DNA of 64,000 nucleotides from Croceicoccus bisphenolivorans (GTDB lineage: Bacteria > Pseudomonadota > Alphaproteobacteria > Sphingomonadales > Sphingomonadaceae): assembly GCF_001634625.1 (NCBI RefSeq), contig NZ_LRSE01000010.1, forward strand, positions 79,669 to 143,668, in the 5' to 3' direction. Made by a program: the position numbers and the translations under genes. Below are positions 1 to 9,453 of the stretch, piece after piece. The notes under the pieces were generated by a model. It was not told where the DNA came from and searched no databases. It was given only the letters and a program-made list of their open reading frames with translations. Numbering within the stretch: the first letter of the stretch is position 1; each line of letters opens with the position of its first letter.

Positions 1-1
1 C

Positions 2-118
2 GCGCTGGAACCCGATTGCATTCACCTGCCCGGTGTCTACGTCCAGCGCATGATCGTTGGCGCGCCTTACGACAAGAAGATCGAATTCGTCACCACTCGC
101 CCGCGCGCGGCGGCCTGA
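2..118 (+). CDS. scoA: 3-oxoacid CoA-transferase subunit A, C-terminal end (partial)
   Basis: Only the last 38 codons are inside the window; the 5' part lies to the left. The visible peptide contains IHLPGVYVQRMIVG, followed by YDKKIE and a basic tail, which is the usual end of succinyl-CoA:3-ketoacid or acetoacetyl-CoA transferase alpha subunits. The identification is supported by scoB downstream on the same strand. The A subunit binds CoA and the B subunit carries the catalytic glutamate; together they move CoA between succinate and acetoacetate in ketone-body or PHB use. A lipoprotein gene separates the two subunits, which is unusual. Confidence 0.8.
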   Translation, partial: ALEPDCIHLPGVYVQRMIVGAPYDKKIEFVTTRPRAAA

Positions 119-172
119 GGCCGAAGCGTGCGGCTTGACGCTGCACGATCGATGCGTCGTGACCCCTGCCGC

Positions 173-955
173 ATGACTGCGGGACGCATCGTGCCCGTCC
201 TTGCGTTGCTGCTTGCCGGCAGCAGCCTGACGGGCTGTGTCGCTGCTGCCATTCCGGTGATGGCAAGCGGCGTCATGGCCAAGCGCACAGTGGATAGTCG
301 GAACGCTCCGGCTGCTGCACCGGCAACTGGGCAGGCACCGGAACTGGTGGATGTGAAGCCATCGCTGCCGGCTGCTGGCGGTGGGGCGATCCTGCAGCCG
401 AACTGGACGGAGGATTTCATGGCCGTGGCCTTGTTCGCGGCTGAAAGCATGGACAACGGCCTGTCCGTCCTGCCGGATCCGGGCGCACGCGAAGGCGAGG
501 CACTCGTCCTTCCCTGCGAAGGACAGCCGCCTGCAATTCTGGTCGATCTCGATCCCGGCGATATTGCCTTTCAGCCGGGCGATGCGCTTCCGGTTCCCGC
601 TTCCGGGCTGGGGCCGGCGCTTGCAACCGCGCGCATGAAGGGCATCGCGGTGTTGTGGACCAGCGTGCTGGATGAAAGCCGCGCCGGTGAGATCCGCCAG
701 GTGTTGACTGCCACCGGCCTCGATCCGGCGGGCAGCGATACGCTATTGCTTACGCGCGATCCGGCGGAAACGAAGACGGCGCGCCGCAACGCTGTCAGCG
801 GCGACTGGTGCATAAAGGCCATCGTCGGCGACCGGCGCGGCGATTTTGACGATCTCATGGATTACCTGCGCAATCCGCAAGCGCCATCGCCGTTCGATCC
901 GTTGATCGGCAATGGCTGGTTCGAATTGCCCCCACCCCTTGCCTATGCCGCCTGA
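173..955 (+). CDS. Lipoprotein with a degenerate HAD acid-phosphatase-like fold
   Basis: The reading frame is open from a GTG at 128, but the ATG at 173 places a clean lipoprotein signal at the start: hydrophobic stretch then lipobox LTGC (residues 19-22), so the product should be membrane-anchored in the periplasm. A conserved [10 protein letters not shown] block near residues 219-228 and an upstream KTARRNAV helix resemble the C-terminal motifs of class B/e(P4) HAD phosphatases. The first HAD motif, however, reads VDLDPG instead of DxDxT, so catalytic activity is doubtful. It sits between scoA and scoB and is probably co-transcribed with them. Function is not known; the fold assignment is an inference from short motifs. 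Confidence 0.6.
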   Translation: MTAGRIVPVLALLLAGSSLTGCVAAAIPVMASGVMAKRTVDSRNAPAAAPATGQAPELVDVKPSLPAAGGGAILQPNWTEDFMAVALFAAESMDNGLSVLPDPGAREGEALVLPCEGQPPAILVDLDPGDIAFQPGDALPVPASGLGPALATARMKGIAVLWTSVLDESRAGEIRQVLTATGLDPAGSDTLLLTRDPAETKTARRNAVSGDWCIKAIVGDRRGDFDDLMDYLRNPQAPSPFDPLIGNGWFELPPPLAYAA

Positions 956-1002
956 CGGCGGACCAATCGATAAACAGTATATCGGAACAGGAGAACCCGA
1001 AG

Positions 1003-1638
1003 ATGCCATGGACTCGTGACGAGATGGCCGCCCGCGCGGCACAGGAACTGGAAGACGGATTTTACGTGAACCTCGGCATCGGCATCCCGACGCTGGTCGC
1101 AAACCACGTGCCCGAAGGCATGGAAGTCACGCTGCAGTCGGAAAACGGCATGCTGGGCATCGGCCCCTTTCCTTATGAGGGTGAGGAAGACGCCGACCTG
1201 ATCAATGCGGGCAAGCAGACGATCAGCGAACTGCCGCGCAGCGCATATTTCGACAGTGCGGCCAGCTTCGCCATGATCCGCGGCGGGCACATCGATCTGA
1301 CCGTGCTGGGCGCGATGGAAGTCGACCAGAATGGCGACATCGCCAACTGGATGATTCCGGGCAAGATGATCAAGGGCATGGGCGGCGCGATGGATCTTGT
1401 CGCGGGTGTGAAGAAGATCATCGTCGTGATGGAACACACCAGCAAGAACGGCGATCCCAAGTTCATCCCCGCATGCACCCTGCCGCTGACCGGCAAGAAC
1501 GTCGTCGACATGATCGTCACCGATCTCGCCGTGTTCCAGCGTGCCGATCACGACAGCCCGTTCAAGCTGGTCGAGCTGGCCCCCGGCGTCACAGCCGAGG
1601 AAGTGGCAGAAAAGACCACCGCGCACTACGTTTCATAA
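1003..1638 (+). CDS. scoB: 3-oxoacid CoA-transferase subunit B
   Basis: At 211 residues the product is of normal length for the beta subunit of succinyl-CoA:acetoacetate CoA-transferase. It has the GIGIPT segment (about 25-30) and the SENGMLG motif (46-52), in which Glu47 is the expected catalytic nucleophile that forms the glutamyl-CoA thioester. It pairs with the scoA end at the left edge of the window. The product is cytoplasmic, acting in ketone-body/acetoacetate or polyhydroxybutyrate breakdown. A strong ribosome binding site of the next gene overlaps its stop codon, so the two are likely expressed together. Confidence 0.93.
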   Translation: MPWTRDEMAARAAQELEDGFYVNLGIGIPTLVANHVPEGMEVTLQSENGMLGIGPFPYEGEEDADLINAGKQTISELPRSAYFDSAASFAMIRGGHIDLTVLGAMEVDQNGDIANWMIPGKMIKGMGGAMDLVAGVKKIIVVMEHTSKNGDPKFIPACTLPLTGKNVVDMIVTDLAVFQRADHDSPFKLVELAPGVTAEEVAEKTTAHYVS

Positions 1639-1652
1639 GGAGGCGAACCGCC

Positions 1653-2189
1653 ATGGCCCTCTCCGACATCGCCCTGACGCGCAACGACGGCACCGCCGAC
1701 AGCATCGCCGCGCACAAGGGCAAGGTGCTGCTGATCGTCAACGTCGCTTCGCAGTGCGGCCTGACACCGCAATATGCCGGGCTTCAGGCGCTGCAGGACA
1801 GGTATGGCGCGCACGGGTTCGAAGTCCTCGGTTTTCCCGCCAATGACTTCGGCGCGCAGGAACCGGGCACCGACTCCGAGATCGCGACGTTCTGCGAAAC
1901 CAGCTTCGGCGTGAACTTCCCGCTGTTCGCCAAGGCGAGCGTTGTCGGTGCGGACAAGCAGCCGCTTTATGCCGAGCTGGTAGAGGCCGCGCCCACCAAG
2001 CTGGGCGATCCCGAAGCGTTTCGCGAACGGCTGCGCGGTTTCGGGATGACCCCGAACGAGGATCCGGAAGTGCTCTGGAACTTCGAGAAGTTCCTGGTGG
2101 GCCGCGATGGCGAGGTGATCGCCCGTTTCGCACCGACGACCACGCCCGACGATGCGAACCTTGTCGCCGCGATCGAAGGCGCGCTCTGA
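1653..2189 (+). CDS. Glutathione peroxidase family protein (cysteine form)
   Basis: The start is set by the AAGGAGG ribosome binding site at 1637-1643; the frame upstream of it is a shadow of scoB. The 178-residue protein has the family blocks: NVASQCGLTPQ with peroxidatic Cys35 (no selenocysteine), FPANDFGAQEPG with Gln69, and LWNFEKFLV with Trp142, Asn143 and Phe144. It reduces hydrogen peroxide or lipid peroxides, with thioredoxin more likely than glutathione as donor in bacterial Cys-type members. It is 14 bases downstream of scoB and probably in the same transcript. Confidence 0.9.
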   Translation: MALSDIALTRNDGTADSIAAHKGKVLLIVNVASQCGLTPQYAGLQALQDRYGAHGFEVLGFPANDFGAQEPGTDSEIATFCETSFGVNFPLFAKASVVGADKQPLYAELVEAAPTKLGDPEAFRERLRGFGMTPNEDPEVLWNFEKFLVGRDGEVIARFAPTTTPDDANLVAAIEGAL

Positions 2190-2194
2190 CCGGA

Positions 2195-3937
2195 TCAGCG
2201 CGGGGTGAGGTTACTCACCCTGTTTGCGGCGGGCAGCTGGCGAAGCGGCGCGGCAGCGATCCACGCCTCCATGGCGTCGAGATCGTTGCCGCCCGTCGTC
2301 GTCTGCGTGCCTTCTGTAAATAGCTTGAAGCCGTCGCCACCGGCGGCAAGGAAGCTGTTCATCGTTACCCGATAGGATTTGAGCGGGTTTACCGGATCGC
2401 CGTCTAGCGTTGCGCTGACGATGCGATCGCCTTCGGCGCGGGAGCGGTCGTAGGCAAAGGCGAAACCGGACGACGGGGCAAGGATCTGCCGTTTCATTCC
2501 CTCTTCGAACTGCTGTTCCAGCAGGGCGAGGATCTGGTCCCCGGTCATCGTACGGGTGACGAGCGTGTTGCCGAAGGGCTGGACGGCGTAGATATCGCCG
2601 AAGGTGACAGTGCCGTCCACTGCGGGCACGAGGCTGGCCCGAACGCCCGAATTGTTCATGAACGCGATTTGCGCGCCCGCCTCCCGCGTTGCGGCAAGCT
2701 GGGCATCGGCGATCATGTCGCCAAGCGCGGTTTCGATCTCGTCATCGTCGGTAATCGTGCCATCGCCCGCAACGCGCCCGACTGGCCGTTTTTCGACATC
2801 GGCGACGGCGGCGATATATTGCGCGACATAGGCGGCGATGCCGGTATCGGGAGCGAACCTCTCCAGCTTTTCGCTGGTGGCGAACGCGCTTCCGTCCTTG
2901 GCCTTGCCCTCGCTTTGCACCGTCATGTTGTGCGCGCTTCTGCCCGTCACCTCGCCGCTCGCCGGATCGATGGTGAGCGCGATGTCGGTGACTTGCGAAC
3001 CGCCGTACCCCGCGCTGGTCACGAGGAACGGGCGGGTCGGATCGATTGTCGAGAAATCGCAGACGTAGGACCAGTGCGTGTGGCCGGAGATGACGAGGTC
3101 GATGCGCGGATCGAGGCGGGTCAGGATACCGAGCAGGTCGCCTGATATGGCCGCGCACCCGTCTGCGTCGGCCGGTTCCTCGGTATAGAGACCCTGATGG
3201 ATCGCGACGACGATGGCGTCGGCACCTTGTGAGGCCAGTTCCTGCGCGTAGATATTGATGGCATCGGCCTCATCCCCGAAGGTGAGATCGACCACCCCGC
3301 TGGGGGTGACGAGATTGGGCACGTCGCGCAGGGGAAGGCCGATCACGCCGACAGTGACTTCGCCCGCGCCGGTACCGAATGTTTTCAGGCCGTAGGGCGC
3401 GAACAATGTCTCGCCATCGTCGGTGACGACGTTGGCCGAGAGGAAAGGAAAATCCGCGCCCGCGAAATCCGGCTCTACCGCGCAAGGCTGGCGCAGCGTG
3501 TATTTCTCGCACCCGCCATCGGCGATGCGCTTCAATTCGTGCCAGCCCTTGTCGAATTCGTGATTGCCCAGTGCGTTGAAGTCCACCCCGATGCGGTTCA
3601 TCACACCGATCGTCGGCTCGTCGAGGAACGCGGCAGAGGCGAGCGGGCTGGCTCCGATCATGTCGCCGGCGGAAATCACCATCGAATAGGGGCTTTGGGC
3701 CCGCACCGCCGCGATGGTCGATGCCAGCCACGCCGCGCCTCCGACGGGCACGGTTACGACCTCTCCGTCAGGCGCGCGGACTTGCTTCGGCGTCTTGAGC
3801 GGTTGCAGGTTGCCGTGGAAGTCGTTGATCCCCGCGATGCGGATCGTCACCGGATCGGGCGCAGGCGGCGGCACCGCCACGGTGGCGCAGGCAGATAGGA
3901 ACAGCAGGATGGCGGGGGGGAGGATGCGACGAATCAT
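2195..3937 (-). CDS. 5'-nucleotidase / UshA-type metallophosphatase lipoprotein
   Basis: This is a 580-residue protein with lipobox LSAC (Cys17), so it is exported and lipid-anchored. Metallophosphatase motifs follow in order: INDFHGN (37-43), SAGDMIG (about 89-95), GNHEFDKG (124-131) and SGHTH (284-288), all binding the two-metal centre. The C-terminal half, with NNSGVRASL and GDGFKLF segments, matches the 5'-nucleotidase substrate-binding domain. It probably removes phosphate from nucleotides or UDP-sugars in the periplasm. It converges with the glutathione peroxidase gene, 5 bases apart. Confidence 0.9.
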   Translation of the reverse strand: MIRRILPPAILLFLSACATVAVPPPAPDPVTIRIAGINDFHGNLQPLKTPKQVRAPDGEVVTVPVGGAAWLASTIAAVRAQSPYSMVISAGDMIGASPLASAAFLDEPTIGVMNRIGVDFNALGNHEFDKGWHELKRIADGGCEKYTLRQPCAVEPDFAGADFPFLSANVVTDDGETLFAPYGLKTFGTGAGEVTVGVIGLPLRDVPNLVTPSGVVDLTFGDEADAINIYAQELASQGADAIVVAIHQGLYTEEPADADGCAAISGDLLGILTRLDPRIDLVISGHTHWSYVCDFSTIDPTRPFLVTSAGYGGSQVTDIALTIDPASGEVTGRSAHNMTVQSEGKAKDGSAFATSEKLERFAPDTGIAAYVAQYIAAVADVEKRPVGRVAGDGTITDDDEIETALGDMIADAQLAATREAGAQIAFMNNSGVRASLVPAVDGTVTFGDIYAVQPFGNTLVTRTMTGDQILALLEQQFEEGMKRQILAPSSGFAFAYDRSRAEGDRIVSATLDGDPVNPLKSYRVTMNSFLAAGGDGFKLFTEGTQTTTGGNDLDAMEAWIAAAPLRQLPAANRVSNLTPR

Positions 3938-3990
3938 GACGTCGCAAAGCTTTAGGCCTTCCCCCTGTCATAGTCTTCCCGCGAATCCGG

Positions 3991-4656
3991 CTAGCAGGAG
4001 AAAAGCTGCGCGAACCAGTTGCTGCGCGGCTTGGCCGCAGCGGCCATGGCCTGTGTTTCCACCTCTTCGACTTCTCGCGCAGGGCCACCCGCCAGCAGCA
4101 GTTCCAGCGTGGGCATGACCTGTTGGCGCTCGGGCCTTGAGGGGCGATAGGACGGCTTGGCAACCTGGTAGACGAGGGCGCTGCCGTCGCTTGCCCAGCG
4201 GCCATCGAAGAACAATGCCTGCTCCCGCTTGCGCCGGATGGCGAGGCTGGCCGGGCGGCTCCAGTTCAGCATCGCCTTGCGCGCCTTGGCCATGTCGCCC
4301 TCGCGTACATGGCGCATCCATTCTGCGCGGCCGATCGCGCCGGTGTTCCAGTGAAACGACAGCGCCGCGGCCAGTTCGTGTTCCTGCGGTTGCACCGGCC
4401 CCAATGCTTCCAGCACGGCAGGCAAATAGCGATTGCGCAGCACCCAGACGTACACCTCAAGGCAGCGGTGCAGCGGCTGGGGCTGGTCGCGATAGCGCCC
4501 GACGCGGTGGCCGGACGCATCGGTCAGCCCAACGCTCCATGTCCAGACACCCACCGAATCGCGATAGGCTTCGCGAACGATGCCTTCATGATGGATCAGT
4601 TCGGCGGCAATGCGCGGCGTGACAGTCGGACGCGCGGGGTCGTAGGCAACAGGCAT
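3991..4656 (-). CDS. GH24 lysozyme (muramidase)
   Basis: A 221-residue protein. Its N-terminal part has the glycoside hydrolase family 24 pattern: Glu24, Asp33 and Thr39 in HHEG...YRDSVGVWTWSVG have the same spacing as the Glu-Asp-Thr triad of T4 lysozyme. AAALSFHWNTGAIGRAEWMRH is also typical of phage and alphaproteobacterial endolysins. It cuts the MurNAc-GlcNAc bond of peptidoglycan. No signal peptide is seen and no holin or phage genes are nearby, so it may be a domesticated endolysin. Its ribosome binding site lies inside a hairpin (4657-4689). It follows metK on the same strand. Confidence 0.82.
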   Translation of the reverse strand: MPVAYDPARPTVTPRIAAELIHHEGIVREAYRDSVGVWTWSVGLTDASGHRVGRYRDQPQPLHRCLEVYVWVLRNRYLPAVLEALGPVQPQEHELAAALSFHWNTGAIGRAEWMRHVREGDMAKARKAMLNWSRPASLAIRRKREQALFFDGRWASDGSALVYQVAKPSYRPSRPERQQVMPTLELLLAGGPAREVEEVETQAMAAAAKPRSNWFAQLFSC

Positions 4657-4689
4657 GAGGCAGGTCTCCGGATAAAGGAAACCCGCCTC
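4657..4689 (-). promoter_or_regulatory. Hairpin covering the lysozyme ribosome binding site
   Basis: The 33 bases next to the lysozyme ATG form an inverted repeat. On the mRNA strand the arms are GAGGCGGGTTTCC and GGAGACCTGCCTC (11 of 13 positions pair) with a 7-base loop. The GGAG that would serve as ribosome binding site is in the second arm, so folding would hide it. There is no T-run, which argues against a simple terminator for metK. Confidence 0.5.
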
Positions 4690-4732
4690 ATGATGCGCGG
4701 CAAAGGCTGTAGGAAAATAAAAACTCGCGATT

Positions 4733-5980
4733 TTAGCGAGCGAGCGCGGCCTTCAGCTCGTCGACAAGGTCGGTCGCTTCCCACGGGAACAGGCCGTCGT
4801 TCGCCGGCCTGCCGAAGTGGCCGTAGGCAGCCGTCGGGCGATAGATCGGGCGGTTCAGCTTCAGCCGGGTGCGGATGCCGCGCGGGGTCAGCCCGCCAAG
4901 GCTTTCGATCGAGCGGATCGCGTCTTCCAACTGCGGGTCGGTCACGCCCTCGGCACTGGTGCCGTGGGTATCGACGTAGAGCGAGAGCGGATGCGACACG
5001 CCGATGGCGTAGGACAACTGGATCGTGCAGCGCTTGGCAAAGCCGCCCGCGACGATGTTCTTGGCCAGATAGCGCGCGATATAGGCGGCCGAACGGTCCA
5101 CCTTCGTCGGGTCCTTGCCGCTGAACGCGCCGCCGCCGTGCGGAGCCGCGCCGCCATAGGTGTCGACGATGATCTTGCGTCCGGTCAGCCCCGCGTCCCC
5201 GTCCGGCCCGCCGATTTCGAAGCTGCCGGTGGGGTTGATGTGGTACTCGGTCTCTTCCGAGAGCAGGTTGTGCGGCAGGATGTCGGCGATCACGCCTTTT
5301 ACGTAGCTTTTCAGCTCCGCATCGCGCTCTCCGGTGTCATATCCCGCCTTGTGCTGGGTGGAGACGACGACGGCGGTGCAGGCGGCAGGCTTGCCATCCT
5401 CGAACCGCAGGGTCACCTGGCTCTTGGCATCGGGCTCAAGGAACGGGGCCTTGCCCGAGTGGCGGTCATCCGACAGCCGGTGCAGGATCTTGTGGCTGTA
5501 ATCCAGCGTGGCGGGCATGAGGTCCGGCGTCTCGTCGCAGGCGAAGCCGAACATGATGCCCTGATCGCCAGCGCCTTCGTCCTTGGCGCTCGCCTCGTTC
5601 GAATCGACCCCTTGCGCGATGTGGGCAGACTGCCCGTGCAGGTAGTTTTCGAAGCGCAGCTGTTCCCAGTGGAAGCCGTCCTGCTCATACCCGATCTGCC
5701 GTACGACTTCGCGCGCGGCGTTCTCGATCTCTTCCTTTGCGCCGGGCGCCCAGTAGCCGTTGCCGGCCCAGTCCTCGTTATTGTCGTCGTACATCGGCTT
5801 GCACCGGATTTCGCCCGACAGGATCACCCGCTGCGTCGTCGTCATCGTTTCGCAGGCGACGCGCGCCTCTGGGTCCTTCGACAGCATGAGATCGACGATG
5901 GCGTCGGAGATCTGGTCCGAAACCTTGTCCGGGTGGCCTTCGGAAACGGATTCCGACGTGAAGAGATAGTTGCGGCGCAT
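4733..5980 (-). CDS. metK: S-adenosylmethionine synthetase
   Basis: At 415 residues it is slightly longer than the usual ~385-400. Family signatures are complete: SEGHPDK (13-19), [10 protein letters not shown] (136-145) for ATP, and GGGAFSGKD (282-290) for phosphate and potassium binding. It makes S-adenosylmethionine from methionine and ATP in the cytoplasm. It follows lnt by 41 bases, and that short gap contains a perfect palindrome suited to a repressor or RNA hairpin. Confidence 0.97.
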   Translation of the reverse strand: MRRNYLFTSESVSEGHPDKVSDQISDAIVDLMLSKDPEARVACETMTTTQRVILSGEIRCKPMYDDNNEDWAGNGYWAPGAKEEIENAAREVVRQIGYEQDGFHWEQLRFENYLHGQSAHIAQGVDSNEASAKDEGAGDQGIMFGFACDETPDLMPATLDYSHKILHRLSDDRHSGKAPFLEPDAKSQVTLRFEDGKPAACTAVVVSTQHKAGYDTGERDAELKSYVKGVIADILPHNLLSEETEYHINPTGSFEIGGPDGDAGLTGRKIIVDTYGGAAPHGGGAFSGKDPTKVDRSAAYIARYLAKNIVAGGFAKRCTIQLSYAIGVSHPLSLYVDTHGTSAEGVTDPQLEDAIRSIESLGGLTPRGIRTRLKLNRPIYRPTAAYGHFGRPANDGLFPWEATDLVDELKAALAR

Positions 5981-5997
5981 GCTAGTCCTGACGAGCG

Positions 5998-6015
5998 TAT
6001 AAAGCTTTCTTTATA
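5998..6015. promoter_or_regulatory. Perfect AT-rich palindrome upstream of metK
   Basis: The sequence has 7-base arms TATAAAG and CTTTATA separated by 4 bases, all perfectly complementary, 17 bases upstream of the metK start codon. It could be an operator for a dimeric regulator of methionine/SAM metabolism (ArsR-type SahR regulators are known for this role in proteobacteria) or a leader hairpin. No known SAM riboswitch consensus was recognised here. Confidence 0.5.
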
Positions 6016-6021
6016 TCTGCT

Positions 6022-7629
6022 CTAACGTCGTGCGCGGCGGCTGGCAACCACTGCTGCGACGATCAACAGGATTGCCCAGCCAAGCGGCAGAACATTGCCG
6101 AGGCGGGCGAACAGCGTCGGCGCCAGCGCTGGCGGAACCTTCCCGTCAAGGCGGGTGGCCGTCTGTAGCGGCGCATGCTGGCGAACGACCCCGCCAGCAT
6201 CGATCACCGCACTGATGCCGGTGGTCGTGGCGCGCAGGACTGGCAGCCCTTCCTCTATCGCGCGCAGGCGGGCCTGTGCCAGATGCTGCGGCGGGCCCCA
6301 ACTGCCGAACCAGCCGTCGTTGGACGGGTTGAAGATATAGTCGGGCCGTGAATCGCGGTCGACGACTTCGCCAGAGAACACGATCTCGTAACAGATCTGG
6401 ACGCCGGCCTGCCCCCACTTGCCGAGATCGAGCGTGCGCGGCCCCGGTCCGGCAAGGAAATCGAGCGATCCTGCCACCAGCCGCGAAAGGCCGAGCGGTT
6501 CGAGGATCGAACGCATCGGCAGGTATTCGCCATATGGGACAAGGTGCGCCTTGGCATAGCTGCCTGCGATCGCGCCGTCGGGGCCGATGGCGGTGACGAC
6601 GTTCTTCGCCCCCGCCGCGCGGGTTCCCTCTGCGTTGAGAACAAGGTCGACCGTTCCGGTCAACAACATCCCGCCCGGTCCGACCACGTCGCCGATCCGC
6701 TTGCGCGCGGCATCGGGATCGGCGGCGTACGTCGTCGCGACGTAATATCGCCGCGGATATCCGGGGCGCAGATAGTCCGGCACGCCGGATTCCGGCCACA
6801 GGAACAGGGTCGTATCGTCCTGCGATGCGGCGGGGCCGGACAGCACGGCGGTCTGGATGAAGTTCGCTTCGAAATGCAGCGGTTCGTTGAGCACTTCCTG
6901 CCGGATGTCAGGCTGGACGAGGCGGAAGGGCAGGCTACCTTCACCCTGTCCCGGCGGCGGAAATGGCGCCATCATCAGGATTACGGGGAAAATCGCGGCA
7001 AGCGACGGTTTCCAGGGGGGGGCACCGCGCCGAAACGCAATCGCCGCCCAGTACCACGCCCCGCCCAGAAGCACGGTCAGGCCGGACAGGGCATAAGTGC
7101 CGAGCCACGGGGCCAGAAGCGCGAGGCCGGGTCTGCCGAAGCTGCCCAGCGTTACCGCGCCCAGCGGGTTCCATGCAAAGCCGGAAAAGACCCACGCCCG
7201 CAGCCATTCCGCCACGATCCAGCATCCGGCAAGCGCGAGGGCAAGAGTGATCGTACCGCCGCGCCGCGCGATGAACCACGCGCCAAGCGCGGCCAGCATC
7301 GGGTACACTGCGAGATAGAGGGATAGCAGGAATACTGCGATCCAGCCGAGCCATGCCGGCATTTCGGCCTGATAGGTAAAGGCAGTGGCGATCCAGGTAT
7401 TGCCAAGCCAGAAATGGCCGACGCCGAACAGCCACCCGACCAGTGCCGCGTGGCTGGCCTTGTTGCAGTTCGCCAGCAGGCCCAGCAGCATCGCCAGCGC
7501 GGCGAGCGTGAGGGTCCAGAGCGAGAGGGGTCGGAAACCGGTTGCCGCGACCGCCCCTGCCGCAAAGGCAAGGAGCGGGGGCGGCAACGATCGGAAGTGC
7601 CGCACGATGCGGCTGGAGGCGGCAGTCAT
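6022..7629 (-). CDS. lnt: Apolipoprotein N-acyltransferase
   Basis: This is a 535-residue inner-membrane protein with an N-terminal hydrophobic half (about residues 18-225, several transmembrane helices) and a C-terminal carbon-nitrogen hydrolase domain. The nitrilase-type triad is visible: Glu280 in FLWPESG, Lys360 in SYAKAHLVPYGEYLP, and Cys413 in QICYEIVF. It adds the third acyl chain to the N-terminal cysteine of lipoproteins in the periplasmic leaflet. It is upstream of metK and probably co-transcribed with it. Confidence 0.96.
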   Translation of the reverse strand: MTAASSRIVRHFRSLPPPLLAFAAGAVAATGFRPLSLWTLTLAALAMLLGLLANCNKASHAALVGWLFGVGHFWLGNTWIATAFTYQAEMPAWLGWIAVFLLSLYLAVYPMLAALGAWFIARRGGTITLALALAGCWIVAEWLRAWVFSGFAWNPLGAVTLGSFGRPGLALLAPWLGTYALSGLTVLLGGAWYWAAIAFRRGAPPWKPSLAAIFPVILMMAPFPPPGQGEGSLPFRLVQPDIRQEVLNEPLHFEANFIQTAVLSGPAASQDDTTLFLWPESGVPDYLRPGYPRRYYVATTYAADPDAARKRIGDVVGPGGMLLTGTVDLVLNAEGTRAAGAKNVVTAIGPDGAIAGSYAKAHLVPYGEYLPMRSILEPLGLSRLVAGSLDFLAGPGPRTLDLGKWGQAGVQICYEIVFSGEVVDRDSRPDYIFNPSNDGWFGSWGPPQHLAQARLRAIEEGLPVLRATTTGISAVIDAGGVVRQHAPLQTATRLDGKVPPALAPTLFARLGNVLPLGWAILLIVAAVVASRRARR

Positions 7630-7664
7630 GACGGGCGCAGCGATAGGGCCTTGCCCCGCGCCTG

Positions 7665-8312
7665 TCAGCCGTTAACCGCCTGCTTCACATCCGCGTCATC
7701 TTCGCTTGCCTCGACCTTCACCTTGCGGGGGCGGCCACGGCGCTTCGGCTTTTCCTCCGTCTCGCCGATGGCGGGCGGCAGGGCGCTGGGATCGAGCCCG
7801 CCGTCGCTTTTCACGGCTTCCTCGGTCTCGGCATTGTCGGCGGCGGCTTCGTCGTCCTTCGGACGGCGCTGGCGGCGCTGGCGATTGTCGCGCGTGAACG
7901 GATTGGCTTCGGTCGGTTCCTTGCGGCGGCGGCGGCGATTGTCGCCATCGTTTTCCGCTTCGGTCTCTCCTTCCGAATCGTTGTTGTCGTTGTTCTCGTT
8001 GTTGTCCGAGCTATCGGTATCGTCGTCGTTGTCGCGATCCGAACGGTCGTCATCGCGGCGCTGGCGCTGCTCGTCCTGACGCACCTTGCCGTCCGCGATC
8101 ACGCGGAAATAGTGGTCCGCGAACTGCAGGTAGTATTCCGCCTGCACGCGGTCGCCGTTGCGGTGCGCTTCTTCCGCCAGCTTCTTGTACTTGTCCAGCA
8201 GCTGGGGGGCATTGCCGCGCGCCCGGCTGTCGATACGGTTCAGATGCTGACCGCCACCCTGCGACCGGTTGTTACGGCCGCGCCGGCGATTGTTGCCACG
8301 ATTGTTGTTCAA
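7665..8312 (-). CDS. DUF4167 domain protein (charged, low-complexity tail)
   Basis: The frame is open up to 8552, but family members begin just before the Asn/Arg-rich run. A TTG at 8312 preceded by AAGGGA gives NNNRGNNRRRGRNN as the N-terminus and is the start chosen here. The conserved DUF4167 block follows: a leucine-rich QLLDKYKKLAEEAHRNGDRVQAEYYLQ-type helix pair (8083-8184) ending in FADHYFRV. The rest is Asp/Arg/Asn-rich low complexity, with a lysine/arginine AT-hook-like KRRGRPRK near the end. The basic clusters suggest nucleic-acid binding. The family function is not established. It shares its upstream region with the 3' end of prmC. Confidence 0.75.
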   Translation of the reverse strand: MNNNRGNNRRRGRNNRSQGGGQHLNRIDSRARGNAPQLLDKYKKLAEEAHRNGDRVQAEYYLQFADHYFRVIADGKVRQDEQRQRRDDDRSDRDNDDDTDSSDNNENNDNNDSEGETEAENDGDNRRRRRKEPTEANPFTRDNRQRRQRRPKDDEAAADNAETEEAVKSDGGLDPSALPPAIGETEEKPKRRGRPRKVKVEASEDDADVKQAVNG

Positions 8313-8592
8313 AGTAAGACTGTTCCCTTGTCCGGCGCCGGCGAAACCATTTCGCCGCTGCGCGCTCTCAGCCGGAAACGCCCGAAGCCTCATGCCGCGG
8401 GCAAGCCCTTGACGGTCAATCGCCCGATCCCAAACTCCAGACGACAGACCTGCCTCTCTGTTCAGAGCCGCATCTGCATTGCGCAGACATCGAGCATTCG
8501 GAACGGGAGGATAAACCTTCAAACGGGAATCTACGTCCGTTCGTTGGTTCAATTACAGGGTTATCGGCAAAAACCGCCCCTGCCAACCCCTT

Positions 8593-9453
8593 TTAGGAAA
8601 AGCCTGTTAATGCCGCGCGAAAGACCAGCGCGCGCGGATTGTCGCCAAGGTCGCGATGAAGCCGCGAATCGAGGCCTGTGGCCCGTGCGATCGCGGCCAC
8701 CGGGTCGGCCTGCCGCGAACCGATTTCGAACACGGCAATACCGCCGGGAGAGAGGAGAGCGGGCAGTTGCGGCAGCAGCACGCGGTAATCGTCCAGCCCG
8801 TCGACACCGGCGAACAGGGCTTCGGCGGGTTCGTGCGCGCGCACATCGGGGGCAAGATCGGGATCGCCGGTTTCGACATAGGGCGGATTGGCGAGGATCA
8901 GGTCGAACCGGCCAAGGGTGTCGGCCCATCCTTCGCAGGTCCAGTCCCCTGCCTGCATCGCCGCGCGGCCGGCAAGGCCGGTGCGGACGGCATTGTCCGC
9001 CGCCACCGCAAGCGCCGCCGGGCTACGCTCTATCCCGACGCCTTGGGCATCGGGCCACAGCGACAGCGCCGCCAGCAACAACGCGCCCGATCCGGTGCCG
9101 CAGTCGAGGATACGGGCGGGGGCGCGATCTGCGAAAGCTTCGCGCGCCGCTTCGATCAGCGTTTCGCTGTCGGGGCGCGGTATCAGAACATCGGGCGTCA
9201 CCTTTAGCGATAGGCCGTAGAATTCCTGCTCGCCGGTGATCTGGGCAAGCGGCTGGCCGGTCAGGCGACGGTCGACCAGTTCCGCAAAGCCCGAAGGAAC
9301 GTCTGCACGGGTGTGGCGGAGCAGGAGGTCAGAGCGGGTGCAGCACAGCGCATGGGCCATCAGCAGTTCGGCATCGAGCCGCGCGGTCGGGCTTGTGGCT
9401 GAAAGCGCGGCGGCAGCTTCGCGCAGCGCTTCGGCCACGCTTGTCACGATCAC
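8593..9453 (-). CDS. prmC: Peptide chain release factor N5-glutamine methyltransferase
   Basis: 286 residues. A helical N-terminal domain precedes a Rossmann methyltransferase domain with the SAM-binding loop DCGTGSG (117-123) and the diagnostic NPPY motif (189-192) that contacts the substrate glutamine. It methylates the GGQ glutamine of release factors. Its start overlaps the prfA stop by 4 bases, so the enzyme is translationally coupled to its own substrate RF1. Confidence 0.96.
   Translation of the reverse strand: MIVTSVAEALREAAAALSATSPTARLDAELLMAHALCCTRSDLLLRHTRADVPSGFAELVDRRLTGQPLAQITGEQEFYGLSLKVTPDVLIPRPDSETLIEAAREAFADRAPARILDCGTGSGALLLAALSLWPDAQGVGIERSPAALAVAADNAVRTGLAGRAAMQAGDWTCEGWADTLGRFDLILANPPYVETGDPDLAPDVRAHEPAEALFAGVDGLDDYRVLLPQLPALLSPGGIAVFEIGSRQADPVAAIARATGLDSRLHRDLGDNPRALVFRAALTGFS

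Noticed and set aside
8313..8552. N-terminal extension of the DUF4167 frame
   Set aside because: The 80 extra codons have no similarity to the family and no ribosome binding site; the TTG with AAGGGA fits better.
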